From Cellvibrionaceae bacterium (GTDB taxonomy: Bacteria; Pseudomonadota; Gammaproteobacteria; Pseudomonadales; Cellvibrionaceae), in assembly GCA_021151525.1 (NCBI GenBank), contig JAGKXD010000003.1, positions 1 through 64,000 on the forward strand: a stretch of 64,000 nucleotides of DNA, in the 5' to 3' direction. Positions within the stretch are counted from its first letter, which is position 1. Each line of letters begins with the position of its first letter. Both the position numbers and the translations under genes were made by a program. Under the pieces are notes generated by a model. It saw only the letters and a list, made by a program, of their open reading frames with translations, was not told where the DNA came from and did not search any database. Positions 53,661-62,659 of the stretch are shown here, in pieces.

Positions 53661-54509
53661 ATGACCGACTCACAACCGCGTTTAAGTTTTGAATTTTTCC
53701 CACCGAAAACATCGGAAGGAAAAGAAAAACTGATTAAGGTGCGCGATCAGCTCAATGAATTTGCGCCGGATTTTTTTTCGGTAACCTACGGTGCCGGCGG
53801 GTCAACGCGCGATAACACTAAAGGTGTTGTCACTCAATTTAAAAACGATGGTATTAGCATTGCACCGCATTTATCCTTTGGTAGTGATGACGAATCAACC
53901 ATTTTAAAATTGTTGAATGAATACAAGTTTTTTGGTGTCGATCGCATTGTTGCTTTGCGTGGTGATGTACCTTCGGGTATGGGCGGTCAGCAGCAATTGG
54001 TATATGCGAATGAATTGGTTGCCTTTATTCGTCAGCACTTTGGCAATACTTTTCACTTGGAAGTGGCGGCTTATCCAGAGATTCATCCGCAAGCTAAAAG
54101 CTATAGCGAAGATGTGCGCTATCTGAAAGGTAAATTTGATGCAGGCGCTGACAGCGCTATTACGCAATACTTTTTCAATCCAGATTCCTATTTTTACTTT
54201 ATGGAACAATGCTACAAGGCTGGCATTAAGCAACCAATTTATCCTGGCATTATGCCGATTATTAATTACCGTAATTTAACACGCTTCTCTGATACCTGCG
54301 GTGCGGAAATTCCACGCTGGTTGCGCAAAGCGCTGGAAAATTATGGTGATGATGACGCTAGCCTGAGAGCATTCGGAGTGGATTTGGTGACAGAACTTTG
54401 TGAAGTTTTGTTGGAAAACGAAGCGCCTGGTTTGCATTTCTACACCATGAACCAAACTGAGCCTACCGCACAAATCGTGAAAAATTTGGGTTTGATTCCT
54501 GCGGAATAA
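53661..54509 (+). CDS. metF: 5,10-methylenetetrahydrofolate reductase
   Basis: This 282-residue flavoenzyme reduces methylene-THF to methyl-THF for methionine synthesis. Family blocks include SFEFFPPKTSEGKEKL, VTYGAGGSTRDNTKGVV, RIVALRGDVPSG and VAAYPEIHP, and the C-terminal GLHFYTMNQTEPTAQI. The length fits bacterial MetF. It follows the methyltransferase by 21 bases. Confidence 0.97.
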   Translation: MTDSQPRLSFEFFPPKTSEGKEKLIKVRDQLNEFAPDFFSVTYGAGGSTRDNTKGVVTQFKNDGISIAPHLSFGSDDESTILKLLNEYKFFGVDRIVALRGDVPSGMGGQQQLVYANELVAFIRQHFGNTFHLEVAAYPEIHPQAKSYSEDVRYLKGKFDAGADSAITQYFFNPDSYFYFMEQCYKAGIKQPIYPGIMPIINYRNLTRFSDTCGAEIPRWLRKALENYGDDDASLRAFGVDLVTELCEVLLENEAPGLHFYTMNQTEPTAQIVKNLGLIPAE

Positions 54510-54525
54510 TTCGCTGCGAGCGAAA

Positions 54526-54557
54526 TAAAAAAGCCTCGCCAATGCGGGGCTTTTTTA
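54526..54557. terminator. Terminator between metF and mutM
   Basis: Hairpin GCCTCGC...GCGGGGC with A6 before and T6 after, on both strands. It serves the convergent genes. Confidence 0.88.
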
Positions 54558-55367
54558 TTTTTGGCAATTCACACAGTAAACCGTGGTGCGGTCATTCATA
54601 CGCACTTCTTTCAGTGGTTTACCACACGCAGGGCAGGCTTCGCCGCCGCGTCCATACACGAGAAGTTGTTGCTTGAAGTAACCGGGTTTTCCATCACCGC
54701 CGACAAAATCTTTTAAGGTAGTTCCGCCCTGCTCAATGGAGCGTGCGAGCACAAATTTGATATCCCTCACCAAGTCTTCGCAATTTTGGCGCGTGAGCGT
54801 ACCGGCTTTACGAATGGGCTTAATGCGCGACATAAATAGCGATTCGTTGGCGTAGATATTCCCCACTCCCACCACTAAGTGACTATCCATAATAAATTGC
54901 TTTACGGCTTGGGTGCGCTTACGGCTGCGTTTGTAGAGATAGTCTGCTGTAAATTCGTCGGTCAGTGGCTCGGGGCCGAGCATGGCGAGGAGCTTGTGTT
55001 CTTGTGGCTCGCCCTCTACCCACAATAGGCAGCCGAAACGGCGTGGGTCGTGATAGCGCATGGCGATGCCGCCGAAGACCCAATCGAAGTGATCGTGGGC
55101 ATTGGGAGGTGATGTGGCATCAACTATACGTAAGCTGCCGGACATCCCCAAATGGATTAGTGCATGGCCTCGGGCGAATTCGAATAACAGGTATTTCCCG
55201 CGGCGGCTGATATTGAGCAGTTTTTGTCCTTCAATCAGTTCAGCAAGCTCATCGGGGATTGGCCAGCGCAGGCGCGCTTGGCGAATCACGACTTTGGATA
55301 GGTTGCGCTTGTGAATATGAGGCAGTATGCCGCGCAGGGTGGTTTCGACTTCGGGTAATTCGGGCAT
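54555..55367 (-). CDS. mutM: Formamidopyrimidine-DNA glycosylase
   Basis: This 270-residue base-excision enzyme removes oxidised purines such as 8-oxoguanine. The N-terminus is MPELPEVETTLRGI (catalytic Pro1 after Met loss, Glu2). VGVGNIYANESLF, the H2TH region and the C-terminal zinc finger (CPACGK...YCVNCQ) are present. Length is normal. Confidence 0.97.
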   Translation of the reverse strand: MPELPEVETTLRGILPHIHKRNLSKVVIRQARLRWPIPDELAELIEGQKLLNISRRGKYLLFEFARGHALIHLGMSGSLRIVDATSPPNAHDHFDWVFGGIAMRYHDPRRFGCLLWVEGEPQEHKLLAMLGPEPLTDEFTADYLYKRSRKRTQAVKQFIMDSHLVVGVGNIYANESLFMSRIKPIRKAGTLTRQNCEDLVRDIKFVLARSIEQGGTTLKDFVGGDGKPGYFKQQLLVYGRGGEACPACGKPLKEVRMNDRTTVYCVNCQK

Positions 55368-55657
55368 GGATCATTATCGTCGCTGGCTAGACATATGTGA
55401 GCGACAGCTTGCCAGAAATCCTGTGTGAGCAGAAGAATCGGGCGAAAATGCGGGCCGCTTATGTCTAAAAATGACCACTCATCGCAAAGCTCATTAAAAA
55501 TTTAGCTTAAAAACTGGACGATTTGAATTTGTGTGATAGAGTTCACATTGTGAATTTGAGGTGGTTATTAATTGTTGGTGTTTTTATCGATAAAGACACC
55601 TAGCGATTAATGAAATTTGTCGTGTAAACAAACTATTCGTTATTTTGGAGCTTTTAG
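55368..55657. other. Region between mutM and the PEP-CTERM gene
   Basis: It holds the mutM promoter side and the perfect CRP site (55532-55547). No gene seen. Confidence 0.5.
55532..55547. promoter_or_regulatory. Perfect CRP-type site upstream of the PEP-CTERM gene
   Basis: TGTGA-TAGAGT-TCACA is an exact match to TGTGA-N6-TCACA, 111 bases before the PEP-CTERM start codon. It suggests cAMP control of that gene. Confidence 0.75.
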
Positions 55658-56296
55658 ATGCACAGAATTTTTAAATCTGTTGCTTTCGTTATTGCCGCTT
55701 TCGGCGTTTCAATGGGCGCGAATGCAGTTACTATTACTGCATCGGCGATTAACCAAACGACCAGTTCAGTGGCTGGCGTTACTACCGTAACTTTCGACAA
55801 TGGTACTTGTACGGGTTATGTATCTTGCACCGGTGATTTTGCCATAGTGTCCGGCAGTTCTAGTGGCCTCTACGCAGCCCCCTATACGGATACCACCAAG
55901 TATTTGAGCGTACCTAATCCTAGCGCAACCACCCAAACTGCAGTCTTGAGCATAGGCGCAGCAGCTAACTATTTTGGATTATTTTGGGGTTCAATAGATA
56001 CTTACAACATCATTAGCTTCTTCCTCGGTAACACCCAAGTAGCGAGCTACAACGGCGGCCAATTGCCAAATTTAACAGCAGATGGTAACCAAACTGCTTG
56101 GGCCTCAAACCGCTATATCAACTTTGATTTTGGTAGTGCTAGTTTCGATACAGTAAAAATTACAAGCAACGGCTTTGCCTTCGAGAGCGATAACCACGCT
56201 TTCCGCAAAACATCAGTTCCTGAACCAATGACATTAGTGTTGATGGGCTTGGGTGTGATTGGTTTGGTGGCGACTCGTCGTATTAAAAAGGCCTAA
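55658..56296 (+). CDS. PEP-CTERM sorting domain protein
   Basis: This 212-residue exported protein has a signal peptide (MHRIFKSVAFVIAAFGVSMGANA) and a C-terminal PEP-CTERM tail: VPEP at 187-190, a hydrophobic segment TLVLMGLGVIGLVA, and the basic end TRRIKKA. Such tails are cut by exosortase (EpsH/XrtA-type) and are tied to exopolysaccharide export. The mature part is Thr/Ser/Gly-rich and has TFDNGTCTGYVSCTGDFAI. No exosortase gene is in the window. The ATG follows GGAGC. Function unknown. Confidence 0.88.
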   Translation: MHRIFKSVAFVIAAFGVSMGANAVTITASAINQTTSSVAGVTTVTFDNGTCTGYVSCTGDFAIVSGSSSGLYAAPYTDTTKYLSVPNPSATTQTAVLSIGAAANYFGLFWGSIDTYNIISFFLGNTQVASYNGGQLPNLTADGNQTAWASNRYINFDFGSASFDTVKITSNGFAFESDNHAFRKTSVPEPMTLVLMGLGVIGLVATRRIKKA

Positions 56297-56314
56297 TTTT
56301 TAATTAGGCCTACA

Positions 56315-56342
56315 ATAAAAAGCCCGCTTCGGCGGGTTTTTT
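56315..56342. terminator. Terminator after the PEP-CTERM gene
   Basis: CCCGC/GCGGG stem, TTCG loop and T6, between the PEP-CTERM and HDOD genes. An additional palindrome AGGCCTAAT/ATTAGGCCT lies at 56290-56311. Confidence 0.85.
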
Positions 56343-56361
56343 ATTGCCTGAATCTTGTCAC

Positions 56362-57765
56362 TTAGTGCGGTTGGCTTGCAGCGTTAACTTTCAAGATTAA
56401 ATTGAGCTGGTTGGCGATGAGCTGGAAATCCTCAAACTGGCGCGCTGAAAGCTTGTGATCATCTCCATCCGCATAGAGAATGGCTATAAGACGCTTGTCT
56501 ATTTTGAGTGGGGCAAGCATGAGGTCGCTTTGAGGATTCAGGGCTGATAAGGCTCCCAGAGGCTTTATTCCCTGTGAGGGCTGGTACCAAACCGGTTGCT
56601 GCACGCGCAAGAACTCGTGTAACAACTCTCCTTTATGAAGCTTATCCAATTCAATTTTCACGCTTTGGCGCCACAGGTTGGTGCCCTTACCTGCCACATA
56701 ACGTATATCAAGCGACTTGGCTTTGTAGTCCAGCATCGAAATGGTGACACGTGGAATTCCCGATCCTTCAAAGAGTGCAGCAACCGAAAGCTGCATGATC
56801 TTGGAAATATCGCCGCCTTCAAACATGATTTTATGGATTTGGTTGATATGCTGCTGGAATTCGTAACCGGTGCGAGCCTGAGGTGTTTCCTCCGCGACTT
56901 GAGTATCGGGCAAGGCTTGCAGCAAAACATCTACACCGTAGCTCTTGGCAATCACTGCAGCTTCTTCTGCCATCTGGGTAACTTGGGTTTTGGCAGCGCT
57001 AGCGGTAATGCCGCAAAGTGTCGCCATGTGTTGATAAATACGCTCCATCTCCGGCGAATTTACGCCTTTATGGATATATTTGCTCAATTCGTTACCCAAG
57101 TTTACGGCGCTGGCCATAGTTGTTGGGCGCACCGAATCTTCACAAGATTCGCGCGCCAGTTCACCCAGCGACCATTCCTTAATAAGACCACGATTAATCT
57201 GATTGATATCTACACCGAGAATTTCGCGTGAAATGGCAGATTCATTTTCTGGATGTAGGTTGCGGGCGATAACAAACTGCTCTGCGGCCTCCCGACCGGT
57301 AGATAAGAGCGCAAGTTCACCGATATTGCGCAGAAGTGCAGCGATAAACACTTGTTCTTTATGTTCGCCGGTTAAATAAGGAACCAGCGCGCGGGCTTGT
57401 ACAGCCGCGTGGAAGGATTTTGCAAGGCTTTCAATCAGCAGGGCCTTAGGCTTGCCGCGTAAAAAACTGTCGATTAGGCTGCTGGCGAGGGTAATGTTTT
57501 TCAGGTTGTCAAAACCCAGCTGCACAATGCCGCGCGAAACAGTTTTGATCGGCATAAATGAACGATTGTAGTGGATGGAATTAGCTATTTTCAGGACTTT
57601 GGAGGTTAGGTTGGCATCGCGTAGGATGATTTTGGTAAGGTCATCCGTGCGACACTCGTCATCTTCGCTGAGTTCGCAAATATCCTTAACCACGGAATTC
57701 AGTGTGGGCATGTCCTGATCTGCCAGCGTTCGCATCCATGCATCTAAACCACGCAGTTCGCTCAT
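56362..57765 (-). CDS. HDOD domain signalling protein with C-terminal GAF-like domain
   Basis: This 467-residue soluble protein has an N-terminal HDOD domain (about 15-220: MPTLNSVVKDICEL, ILRDANLTSKVLKIANS, IKTVSRGIVQLGFDNLKNI) and a C-terminal domain that looks like GAF (about 300-460: EGSGIPRVTISMLDYKAKSL, LMLAPLKIDKRLIAILYADG). HDOD proteins act in signalling and motility or stress. No clear HD-GYP catalytic motif is seen. It reads from its own promoter region towards the terminator near 56342. Confidence 0.85.
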   Translation of the reverse strand: MSELRGLDAWMRTLADQDMPTLNSVVKDICELSEDDECRTDDLTKIILRDANLTSKVLKIANSIHYNRSFMPIKTVSRGIVQLGFDNLKNITLASSLIDSFLRGKPKALLIESLAKSFHAAVQARALVPYLTGEHKEQVFIAALLRNIGELALLSTGREAAEQFVIARNLHPENESAISREILGVDINQINRGLIKEWSLGELARESCEDSVRPTTMASAVNLGNELSKYIHKGVNSPEMERIYQHMATLCGITASAAKTQVTQMAEEAAVIAKSYGVDVLLQALPDTQVAEETPQARTGYEFQQHINQIHKIMFEGGDISKIMQLSVAALFEGSGIPRVTISMLDYKAKSLDIRYVAGKGTNLWRQSVKIELDKLHKGELLHEFLRVQQPVWYQPSQGIKPLGALSALNPQSDLMLAPLKIDKRLIAILYADGDDHKLSARQFEDFQLIANQLNLILKVNAASQPH

Positions 57766-57842
57766 AAGCTATTTCTTGAAAGTTATTGGTATTCTCCAGT
57801 CTAGATCAGCTGTATGAGCTTGCACGGTTAAAATCGCGCCCA

Positions 57843-57868
57843 TAAAAAAACCCGCCAAAGCGGGTTTT
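57843..57868 (-). terminator. Terminator of rpmB-rpmG
   Basis: CCCGC/GCGGG with a CAAA loop; read on the minus strand T7 follows. Confidence 0.88.
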
Positions 57869-57884
57869 GAGGTTCATCAAGCAA

Positions 57885-58040
57885 TTACTTGATTTTACCT
57901 TCTTTGTAGACCACGTGCTTACGCACAACTGGATCGTACTTTTTGATTTCCATTTTTTCTGGCATGGTGCGCTTGTTCTTGTCAGTAGTGTAGAAGTGAC
58001 CAGTACCGGCGCTAGAGTTAAGACGAATTTTATCGCGCAT
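57885..58040 (-). CDS. rpmG: 50S ribosomal protein L33
   Basis: This 51-residue large-subunit protein is encoded just after rpmB: MRDKIRLNSSAGTGHFYTTD then KNKRTMPEKMEIKKYDPVVR and KHVVYKEGKIK. Zinc-binding Cys are absent, as in the Cys-minus L33 form. GGAGC precedes the ATG. A 14-base gap separates it from rpmB. Confidence 0.96.
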   Translation of the reverse strand: MRDKIRLNSSAGTGHFYTTDKNKRTMPEKMEIKKYDPVVRKHVVYKEGKIK

Positions 58041-58054
58041 GACGCTGCTCCTAA

Positions 58055-58291
58055 TTAAACTTTTTCGCCGTTTGCACGGACTTCAGCCAAAACTGCATCG
58101 ATACCGCGCTTGTCGATTACGCGCATACCTTTTGCAGAAACGCGCAAAGAAACAAAGCGCTTTTCAGCCTCAACCCAGAAACGGTGAGTGTGAAGGTTTG
58201 GCAAAAAACGACGTTTGGTGTGGTTTTTTGCGTGAGAAACATTGTTGCCGGTAATTGGACGCTTGCCGGTAACTTGACATACTCTAGACAT
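58055..58291 (-). CDS. rpmB: 50S ribosomal protein L28
   Basis: This 78-residue large-subunit protein begins MSRVCQVTGKRPITGNNVSH and has RRFLPNLHTHRFW; ends ANGEKV. The rpmB-rpmG order is the standard one in gammaproteobacteria. The ribosome site is GAGGC, 7 bases before ATG. Confidence 0.97.
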   Translation of the reverse strand: MSRVCQVTGKRPITGNNVSHAKNHTKRRFLPNLHTHRFWVEAEKRFVSLRVSAKGMRVIDKRGIDAVLAEVRANGEKV

Positions 58292-58605
58292 TCTATTGCC
58301 TCATTCAATAAATCAGCGCACTAAGCCGGCCGTTAAGTTGGCGGCGCTGGGAGCCGTTAACACAGACTAACAACCAGCTTAGAGCATTGTTGTAAGCAGC
58401 CTATTTTTCAAAATCGCGGACTGAATCAGTGGTCAGTCAGGCAAACTTCACAGGGAAATTTGTGCGGGGCGCTTCATTTTGACACTCACTTTTAAGTAGC
58501 CAAAACAACCCTGCCGCAAAGAGCCGCGTTTTATACCAAAACAGGCCTTCAATAGCAATGACTAGCTGTTTTTTTAGCCAAAAAAGATGAAAAAAAGCGT
58601 TAATT
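58292..58605. other. Region between radC and rpmB
   Basis: No gene is visible in these 314 bases. It should hold the rpmB promoter on the minus strand; I could not choose a -35/-10 pair with confidence. Confidence 0.4.
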
Positions 58606-59280
58606 TTAAAGGAGCCCGCGCTCGGCAAAAGAAACTACCTCTTTATCGCCTACGACCATGTGATCGACGACTCGTATATCCACCAAATTGAGAGCGGCTT
58701 GCAGACGCTGAGTAATGCGTTGATCGGCCTGGCTCGGTTCGGCGACCCCTGAGGGGTGGTTATGAACCAGAATAACCGCTGAAGCATTGCGAGCGAGTGC
58801 CTTTTTGACGACTTCGCGCGGGTACACCGATGCGCCATCTATTGTCCCATAGAAAAGTTCGTCATAGGCAATCAGGCGGTTTTGGTTGTCGAGAAACAGT
58901 ATGGCGAAGATCTCGTGCGGCTGGTGGCGCAGTTGGGCGCTTACGTAGTTGCGCACAAGATCTGGACTGGTGAGTACATCGCCTTCTTTAAGGCTGGCCG
59001 ATAAATGCCGCCGTCCCATTTCCAGTACGGCTTGCAGCTGAGCGTATTTAGCTGAGCCCAAACCCAGGCCTTTGCAGAAATCGCTTTGGCTGGCTTCTAA
59101 CAATGGGCGCAGGCCGCCGTATTCTTGGAGGAGTTCGCGGGCGAGATCGACAGCGGACTTACCGACACAGCCAACGCGCAGGAATATGGCGAGCAGTTCA
59201 GCATCTGAAAGGGCTTTGGGGCCTAAATCGAGGAGTTTTTCACGGGGGCGTTCGGCGGCAGGCCAATCGGCGATGGACAT
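58606..59280 (-). CDS. radC: RadC/JAB-domain protein
   Basis: This 224-residue protein has a helix-hairpin-helix-like N-terminus (about residues 1-95) and a JAB/MPN+ domain. The zinc motif is LVHNHPSGVAEPSQAD (HxH...S...D). The family was named for a supposed DNA repair role that was later withdrawn. It lies next to rpmB-rpmG as usual. The ATG at 59280 gives MSIADWPAAERPREK with AAGGA before it. Confidence 0.93.
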   Translation of the reverse strand: MSIADWPAAERPREKLLDLGPKALSDAELLAIFLRVGCVGKSAVDLARELLQEYGGLRPLLEASQSDFCKGLGLGSAKYAQLQAVLEMGRRHLSASLKEGDVLTSPDLVRNYVSAQLRHQPHEIFAILFLDNQNRLIAYDELFYGTIDGASVYPREVVKKALARNASAVILVHNHPSGVAEPSQADQRITQRLQAALNLVDIRVVDHMVVGDKEVVSFAERGLL

Positions 59281-59441
59281 AGACTTTCCTTGTAAGTGGA
59301 TGAACTCCAAAACTATGGAGCGGGATATGGCTGCGGGAGAGGATGCTAAATCCGGGCGTAGTCGTCAAGCAAAAAAGAGGCATAACCCACAGGAGATTAG
59401 GGTTATGCCTCAAAGCCGGACGTGCAACCTAAATCAGAAAG

Positions 59442-60005
59442 CTATTGAATTTGTGGCTCAATCCATTGCACAACGTCTTTACTCAAATCCTTCAAGCATT
59501 TGCGGGTTGCGGCGCAGACGGTTACGCCATTGCTACCTAAATCCAAAACATCGCTCGAAGGCGTAAATTCGTTAAGTGCCATAATGGCGCAGGTGTGTTT
59601 GGCGGTAACCATATTGTCTTTACCTTTGATTAAGGCGGCGGTCACTTGTACTTTGGGCAGCTTGGAGCCTTGTTTGACACCGAACTGACGCTCTTCGCCC
59701 CCAAGGGCTAGTTGTTCTATGTCGATGGCTAACACGGGAATAACGCCGTTAAGGATCTTGTCGGCAGTGCCTACAGGCTCCATGCGAATGCCGTTAACAT
59801 GGGCTTGCTCAACGAGATTATCGACCAACACCTTATCGACATCGCACGGGAATTCAGATTGTTTGTATTTATAGCCTTTTACGTTGAAACCAAGGTTCTT
59901 GTTGACGTATACCAAAGGTGCTTTGGCGCTGAGCGGTTGTTGTTCGTTAGCGGCTGTGGCAACAATTGGAGTGAGCAGAGCCAGAATCAGAAGTGAGTAT
60001 TTCAT
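59442..60005 (-). CDS. Secreted protein of unknown function
   Basis: This 187-residue protein has a signal peptide (MKYSLLILALLTPIVATAA). The rest has no motif I know: four cysteines (near FPCDVDKV, KHTCAIM, VTVCAAT and RKCLKDL) suggest disulfides, and RMEPVGTADKILNG and PKVQVTAALIKGKDN recall a periplasmic or lipoprotein-related fold. It ends with VVQWIEPQIQ. The ATG at 60005 gives the signal peptide; an upstream extension lacks support. It is divergent from the CadC-like regulator. Confidence 0.6.
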   Translation of the reverse strand: MKYSLLILALLTPIVATAANEQQPLSAKAPLVYVNKNLGFNVKGYKYKQSEFPCDVDKVLVDNLVEQAHVNGIRMEPVGTADKILNGVIPVLAIDIEQLALGGEERQFGVKQGSKLPKVQVTAALIKGKDNMVTAKHTCAIMALNEFTPSSDVLDLGSNGVTVCAATRKCLKDLSKDVVQWIEPQIQ

Positions 60006-60344
60006 AGCTTTTACCTTTAGGTTTAGTTGTGGGTGACAGCACTCCTCGGTACAGCCCGTGTGTACAACCTGAATGCGTGAATTGAATATATTGCAATTGC
60101 GGAAAAAAACACTGACCATACAAAAACCTCGCGCTTACCTTTTGCTTACCAAAAAATAATTCTTATAAATCAATAAGATATAAATTTGAAGCGCGCGAGC
60201 AATACTTGTGTTTCAAGCGCTGAATCTTGCAAAATTACACTCAGGTCAGGGTTTGCTAAGCTGTTCAAGGGCATGCCCGATACATAAGAAAAATCGACTG
60301 AGAAAGGTAAGCTCCATGTACACGGATAAAGGTTGCTCTCACTG
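60006..60344. other. Divergent region before the CadC-like gene
   Basis: These 339 bases are A+T-rich. They hold the 9-codon ORF (60316-60345) and presumably both promoters. No other gene seen. Confidence 0.5.
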
Positions 60345-60345
60345 A
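60316..60345 (+). CDS. Nine-codon leader ORF overlapping the CadC-like start
   Basis: ATG-TAC-ACG-GAT-AAA-GGT then TGC-TCT-CAC-TGA (MYTDKGCSH). AAAGG lies 8 bases before its ATG, better than the site of the next gene. Its TGA shares a base with the regulator ATG (TGATG). It could couple or limit translation of the regulator. Expression is not shown. Confidence 0.45.
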   Translation: MYTDKGCSH

Positions 60346-62477
60346 TGGACGTTACTCAAGAAGCCGGATTTGGGCTGGGTGATGTCTTGGTATCGCCCTC
60401 GCATAACACCCTCAGTGCGGGTGGGAAAACGCTTAAGATTCAACCCAAGGTTATGGCTGTGCTCTATTATTTAGCGCGTCATCACGGGCGGGTGATTAGT
60501 AATGAAGAGCTGATTCGCGAATTGTGGGCAGGACGGGTTGTAACCCACGGCTCCGTGCAAAAAAGCATCAATGCTTTACGTAGTGCATTAGTTGACGTGA
60601 TGGGTGAGCAAGAAGTTATTGCGCATTACTCCAAGCGCGGTTATCAGCTCAAAATTGAGCCGCATTTTTCGGAGCTGAAGCGCGAAACTGCGCCGGCACT
60701 GGTGAACTCCGTCAATCCAGCGCCGAAAGCCTTTATTGCAAGGCGCTGGGTGAGGTTGCTTCTGTTGGTCTCGCTCATGGTGCTTGCGGGGTTGCTGATT
60801 TATCGCAGCTTGTCAGGGCGCGTAATTGCCGTCCCCAAAAATCACAAAACCCTGTTCCACTCCACCCAAGGCTATACCAGTGAAACGGGGCACGAGCGTA
60901 ATGCTGTCCCCCATCCTGATAACGAACACGTGGCCTATATTCGTGAAAAATTTAATGCTAATCACCAAGGCGAAACCGAAAGCGAAATTGTCATTCGCAA
61001 TAGTGCGGGCAAGGATTGGCATATAGCGACCAGTCAAGGTTCTTGGTTCAAGTTGGGGTGGTCACCGGCAGGACAGCACTTGGTGGCGGTGGAAGTGAAA
61101 CGGAGCGAAGGTTTGCCCTTTAGCCCGAATTTTTACGAAAAGCCCAATTATCTCTATTCATTCCATATTTTTTCTCTGGATTTGACCAATAACCGCCTGC
61201 TGGAAAAGCAGTTGCTCAGCCAATGGCAGGGGCGGATTTCCAGCGTGACTTGGTGGGATGATTCAACCTTGGAGTTTGTTGCCAAGCAAGGCCCTAATTC
61301 TAGTAATGCGCGCTATAGATACTCTATTCAGGATCAGCGGTTGACCATGCTGGAAGAGTTGGATGGCGTGACTAACCCTATTGGAAGTGCGGTGCTCAAT
61401 AAGAAAACGGCCATTGCAAGTTTGCGTAAAAATGCCATCCAAATTGACTTTTTGGATGAACAACAAGCGCGCATCAGTCGTTGGCAGTTGAATGTTGCTA
61501 TGGCGGATATCAGTTGGATTCCCGATGGCAGCGGTATTCTGGTCTATGCCGAAGATGAGCGAAAACTTTTCACGCTCTACCTGGATGGTGAGCAGACCCA
61601 AATTCCGCTTACGGACGTTAAAGACCGGGTTTTTTCGCGTCCGCGTTACCGCCCCGATGGTCAAGGTATTTTCTATACCGAAGAAAAGCGTAGCTCCAAT
61701 ATTCTGCGAGTCGGCTTGGACGCCAAACAATCCAAAGTCACCGATAATGCAGATTTTAATTATGGCGCGAGCTTCTCCCCCGATGGCGAGCGAGTTGTTT
61801 ATGCATCTGTACGCAATAACCAGATTCACTTGTGGTTGGTTGAGGCGGGTCAAGAGCGCCAGCTAACCAGTCAACCTATCCCCAAAAAGGTAGGGAATAT
61901 TGTTTGGTCGCAAGATGGGGAGTATTTGGTCTTTAGCGCCGGTTCAAGTCTTTATCGTTACAACTTCAAAACTGCCGAGACCTCGCTTTTGTCTGCGGAG
62001 GCGGAAAAAATAGAACCTATCGCCTATTTTCCTGAGAGCAACCGCTTGCTGGTGCTCAAAAACAACGGCGAAGTCAGGAATTTGTGGCGAATCAATATTC
62101 AAAATCAACAACAGAAGCAGCTGACGTTTGGTTCAGTGGGCTCTGCAACTGAATATAACGGCGATGTTTTCTTCCAATATGTTGGCGAGCATGGGTTGTG
62201 GGTATTGCGCCAAAAAGACGATAGTTTGGAGCAAATAGCATCTAAAATCGACGAAAACAGCAAACTACTGAAACTCGATAATAAGGGCGTTTATTTTGTG
62301 CGCGGTGGCCTCTGCCGCGAGTCGGATCTGTATTACTTCGACTTCGTCACCGCCACGACCACCACACTGCTCCCACGCGACAGCAATATAGTCTCCACCA
62401 CTTCCTTCAATCCGCAAAAGGGTTTGCTGCAAACCGACTGTTACCTCGCAGAGGCCAATATAGTTCTGCTCAAGTAG
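60345..62477 (+). CDS. CadC-like membrane transcriptional regulator with beta-propeller
   Basis: This 710-residue protein has an N-terminal OmpR-type winged helix (about 10-105: TLKIQPKVMAVLYYLARHHGRVISNEELI, VVTHGSVQKSINALRSAL), a membrane segment (about 135-155: LLLLVSLMVLAGLLIY), and a C-terminal periplasmic TolB/WD40-like propeller (repeat blocks such as YRPDGQGIFYTEE, FSPDGERVVYASV, WSQDGEYLVFSAG). CadC-type regulators sense a periplasmic signal and act without a kinase. The start is likely ATG 60345, overlapping the leader ORF; TTG 60333 is also in frame. The stop codon lies in REP family A. Confidence 0.85.
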   Translation: MDVTQEAGFGLGDVLVSPSHNTLSAGGKTLKIQPKVMAVLYYLARHHGRVISNEELIRELWAGRVVTHGSVQKSINALRSALVDVMGEQEVIAHYSKRGYQLKIEPHFSELKRETAPALVNSVNPAPKAFIARRWVRLLLLVSLMVLAGLLIYRSLSGRVIAVPKNHKTLFHSTQGYTSETGHERNAVPHPDNEHVAYIREKFNANHQGETESEIVIRNSAGKDWHIATSQGSWFKLGWSPAGQHLVAVEVKRSEGLPFSPNFYEKPNYLYSFHIFSLDLTNNRLLEKQLLSQWQGRISSVTWWDDSTLEFVAKQGPNSSNARYRYSIQDQRLTMLEELDGVTNPIGSAVLNKKTAIASLRKNAIQIDFLDEQQARISRWQLNVAMADISWIPDGSGILVYAEDERKLFTLYLDGEQTQIPLTDVKDRVFSRPRYRPDGQGIFYTEEKRSSNILRVGLDAKQSKVTDNADFNYGASFSPDGERVVYASVRNNQIHLWLVEAGQERQLTSQPIPKKVGNIVWSQDGEYLVFSAGSSLYRYNFKTAETSLLSAEAEKIEPIAYFPESNRLLVLKNNGEVRNLWRINIQNQQQKQLTFGSVGSATEYNGDVFFQYVGEHGLWVLRQKDDSLEQIASKIDENSKLLKLDNKGVYFVRGGLCRESDLYYFDFVTATTTTLLPRDSNIVSTTSFNPQKGLLQTDCYLAEANIVLLK

Positions 62478-62553
62478 CCCGTAAGGAGCGAAGCGTATTA
62501 CGGGGTGATTTTGTAGTGAAACCCCGTAATGCGTTGCACTTCTTACGGGCTAC
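62474..62553. repeat. REP-like palindrome, family A, overlapping a stop codon
   Basis: GTAGCCCGTAAGGAGCG...TTACGGGG and CCCCGTAATGCG...CTTACGGGCTAC. The TAG of the repeat is the stop codon of the CadC-like gene. Confidence 0.85.
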
Positions 62554-62659
62554 CCGCACGAGTGTTAGTAGTTTCTGCTTTTATTGACTGTTTCTGCAGT
62601 TAGTAGTCAGTTACATTGCGCTACAATTGCTCATTGACCATTTAAATTAAGACTTGCCT

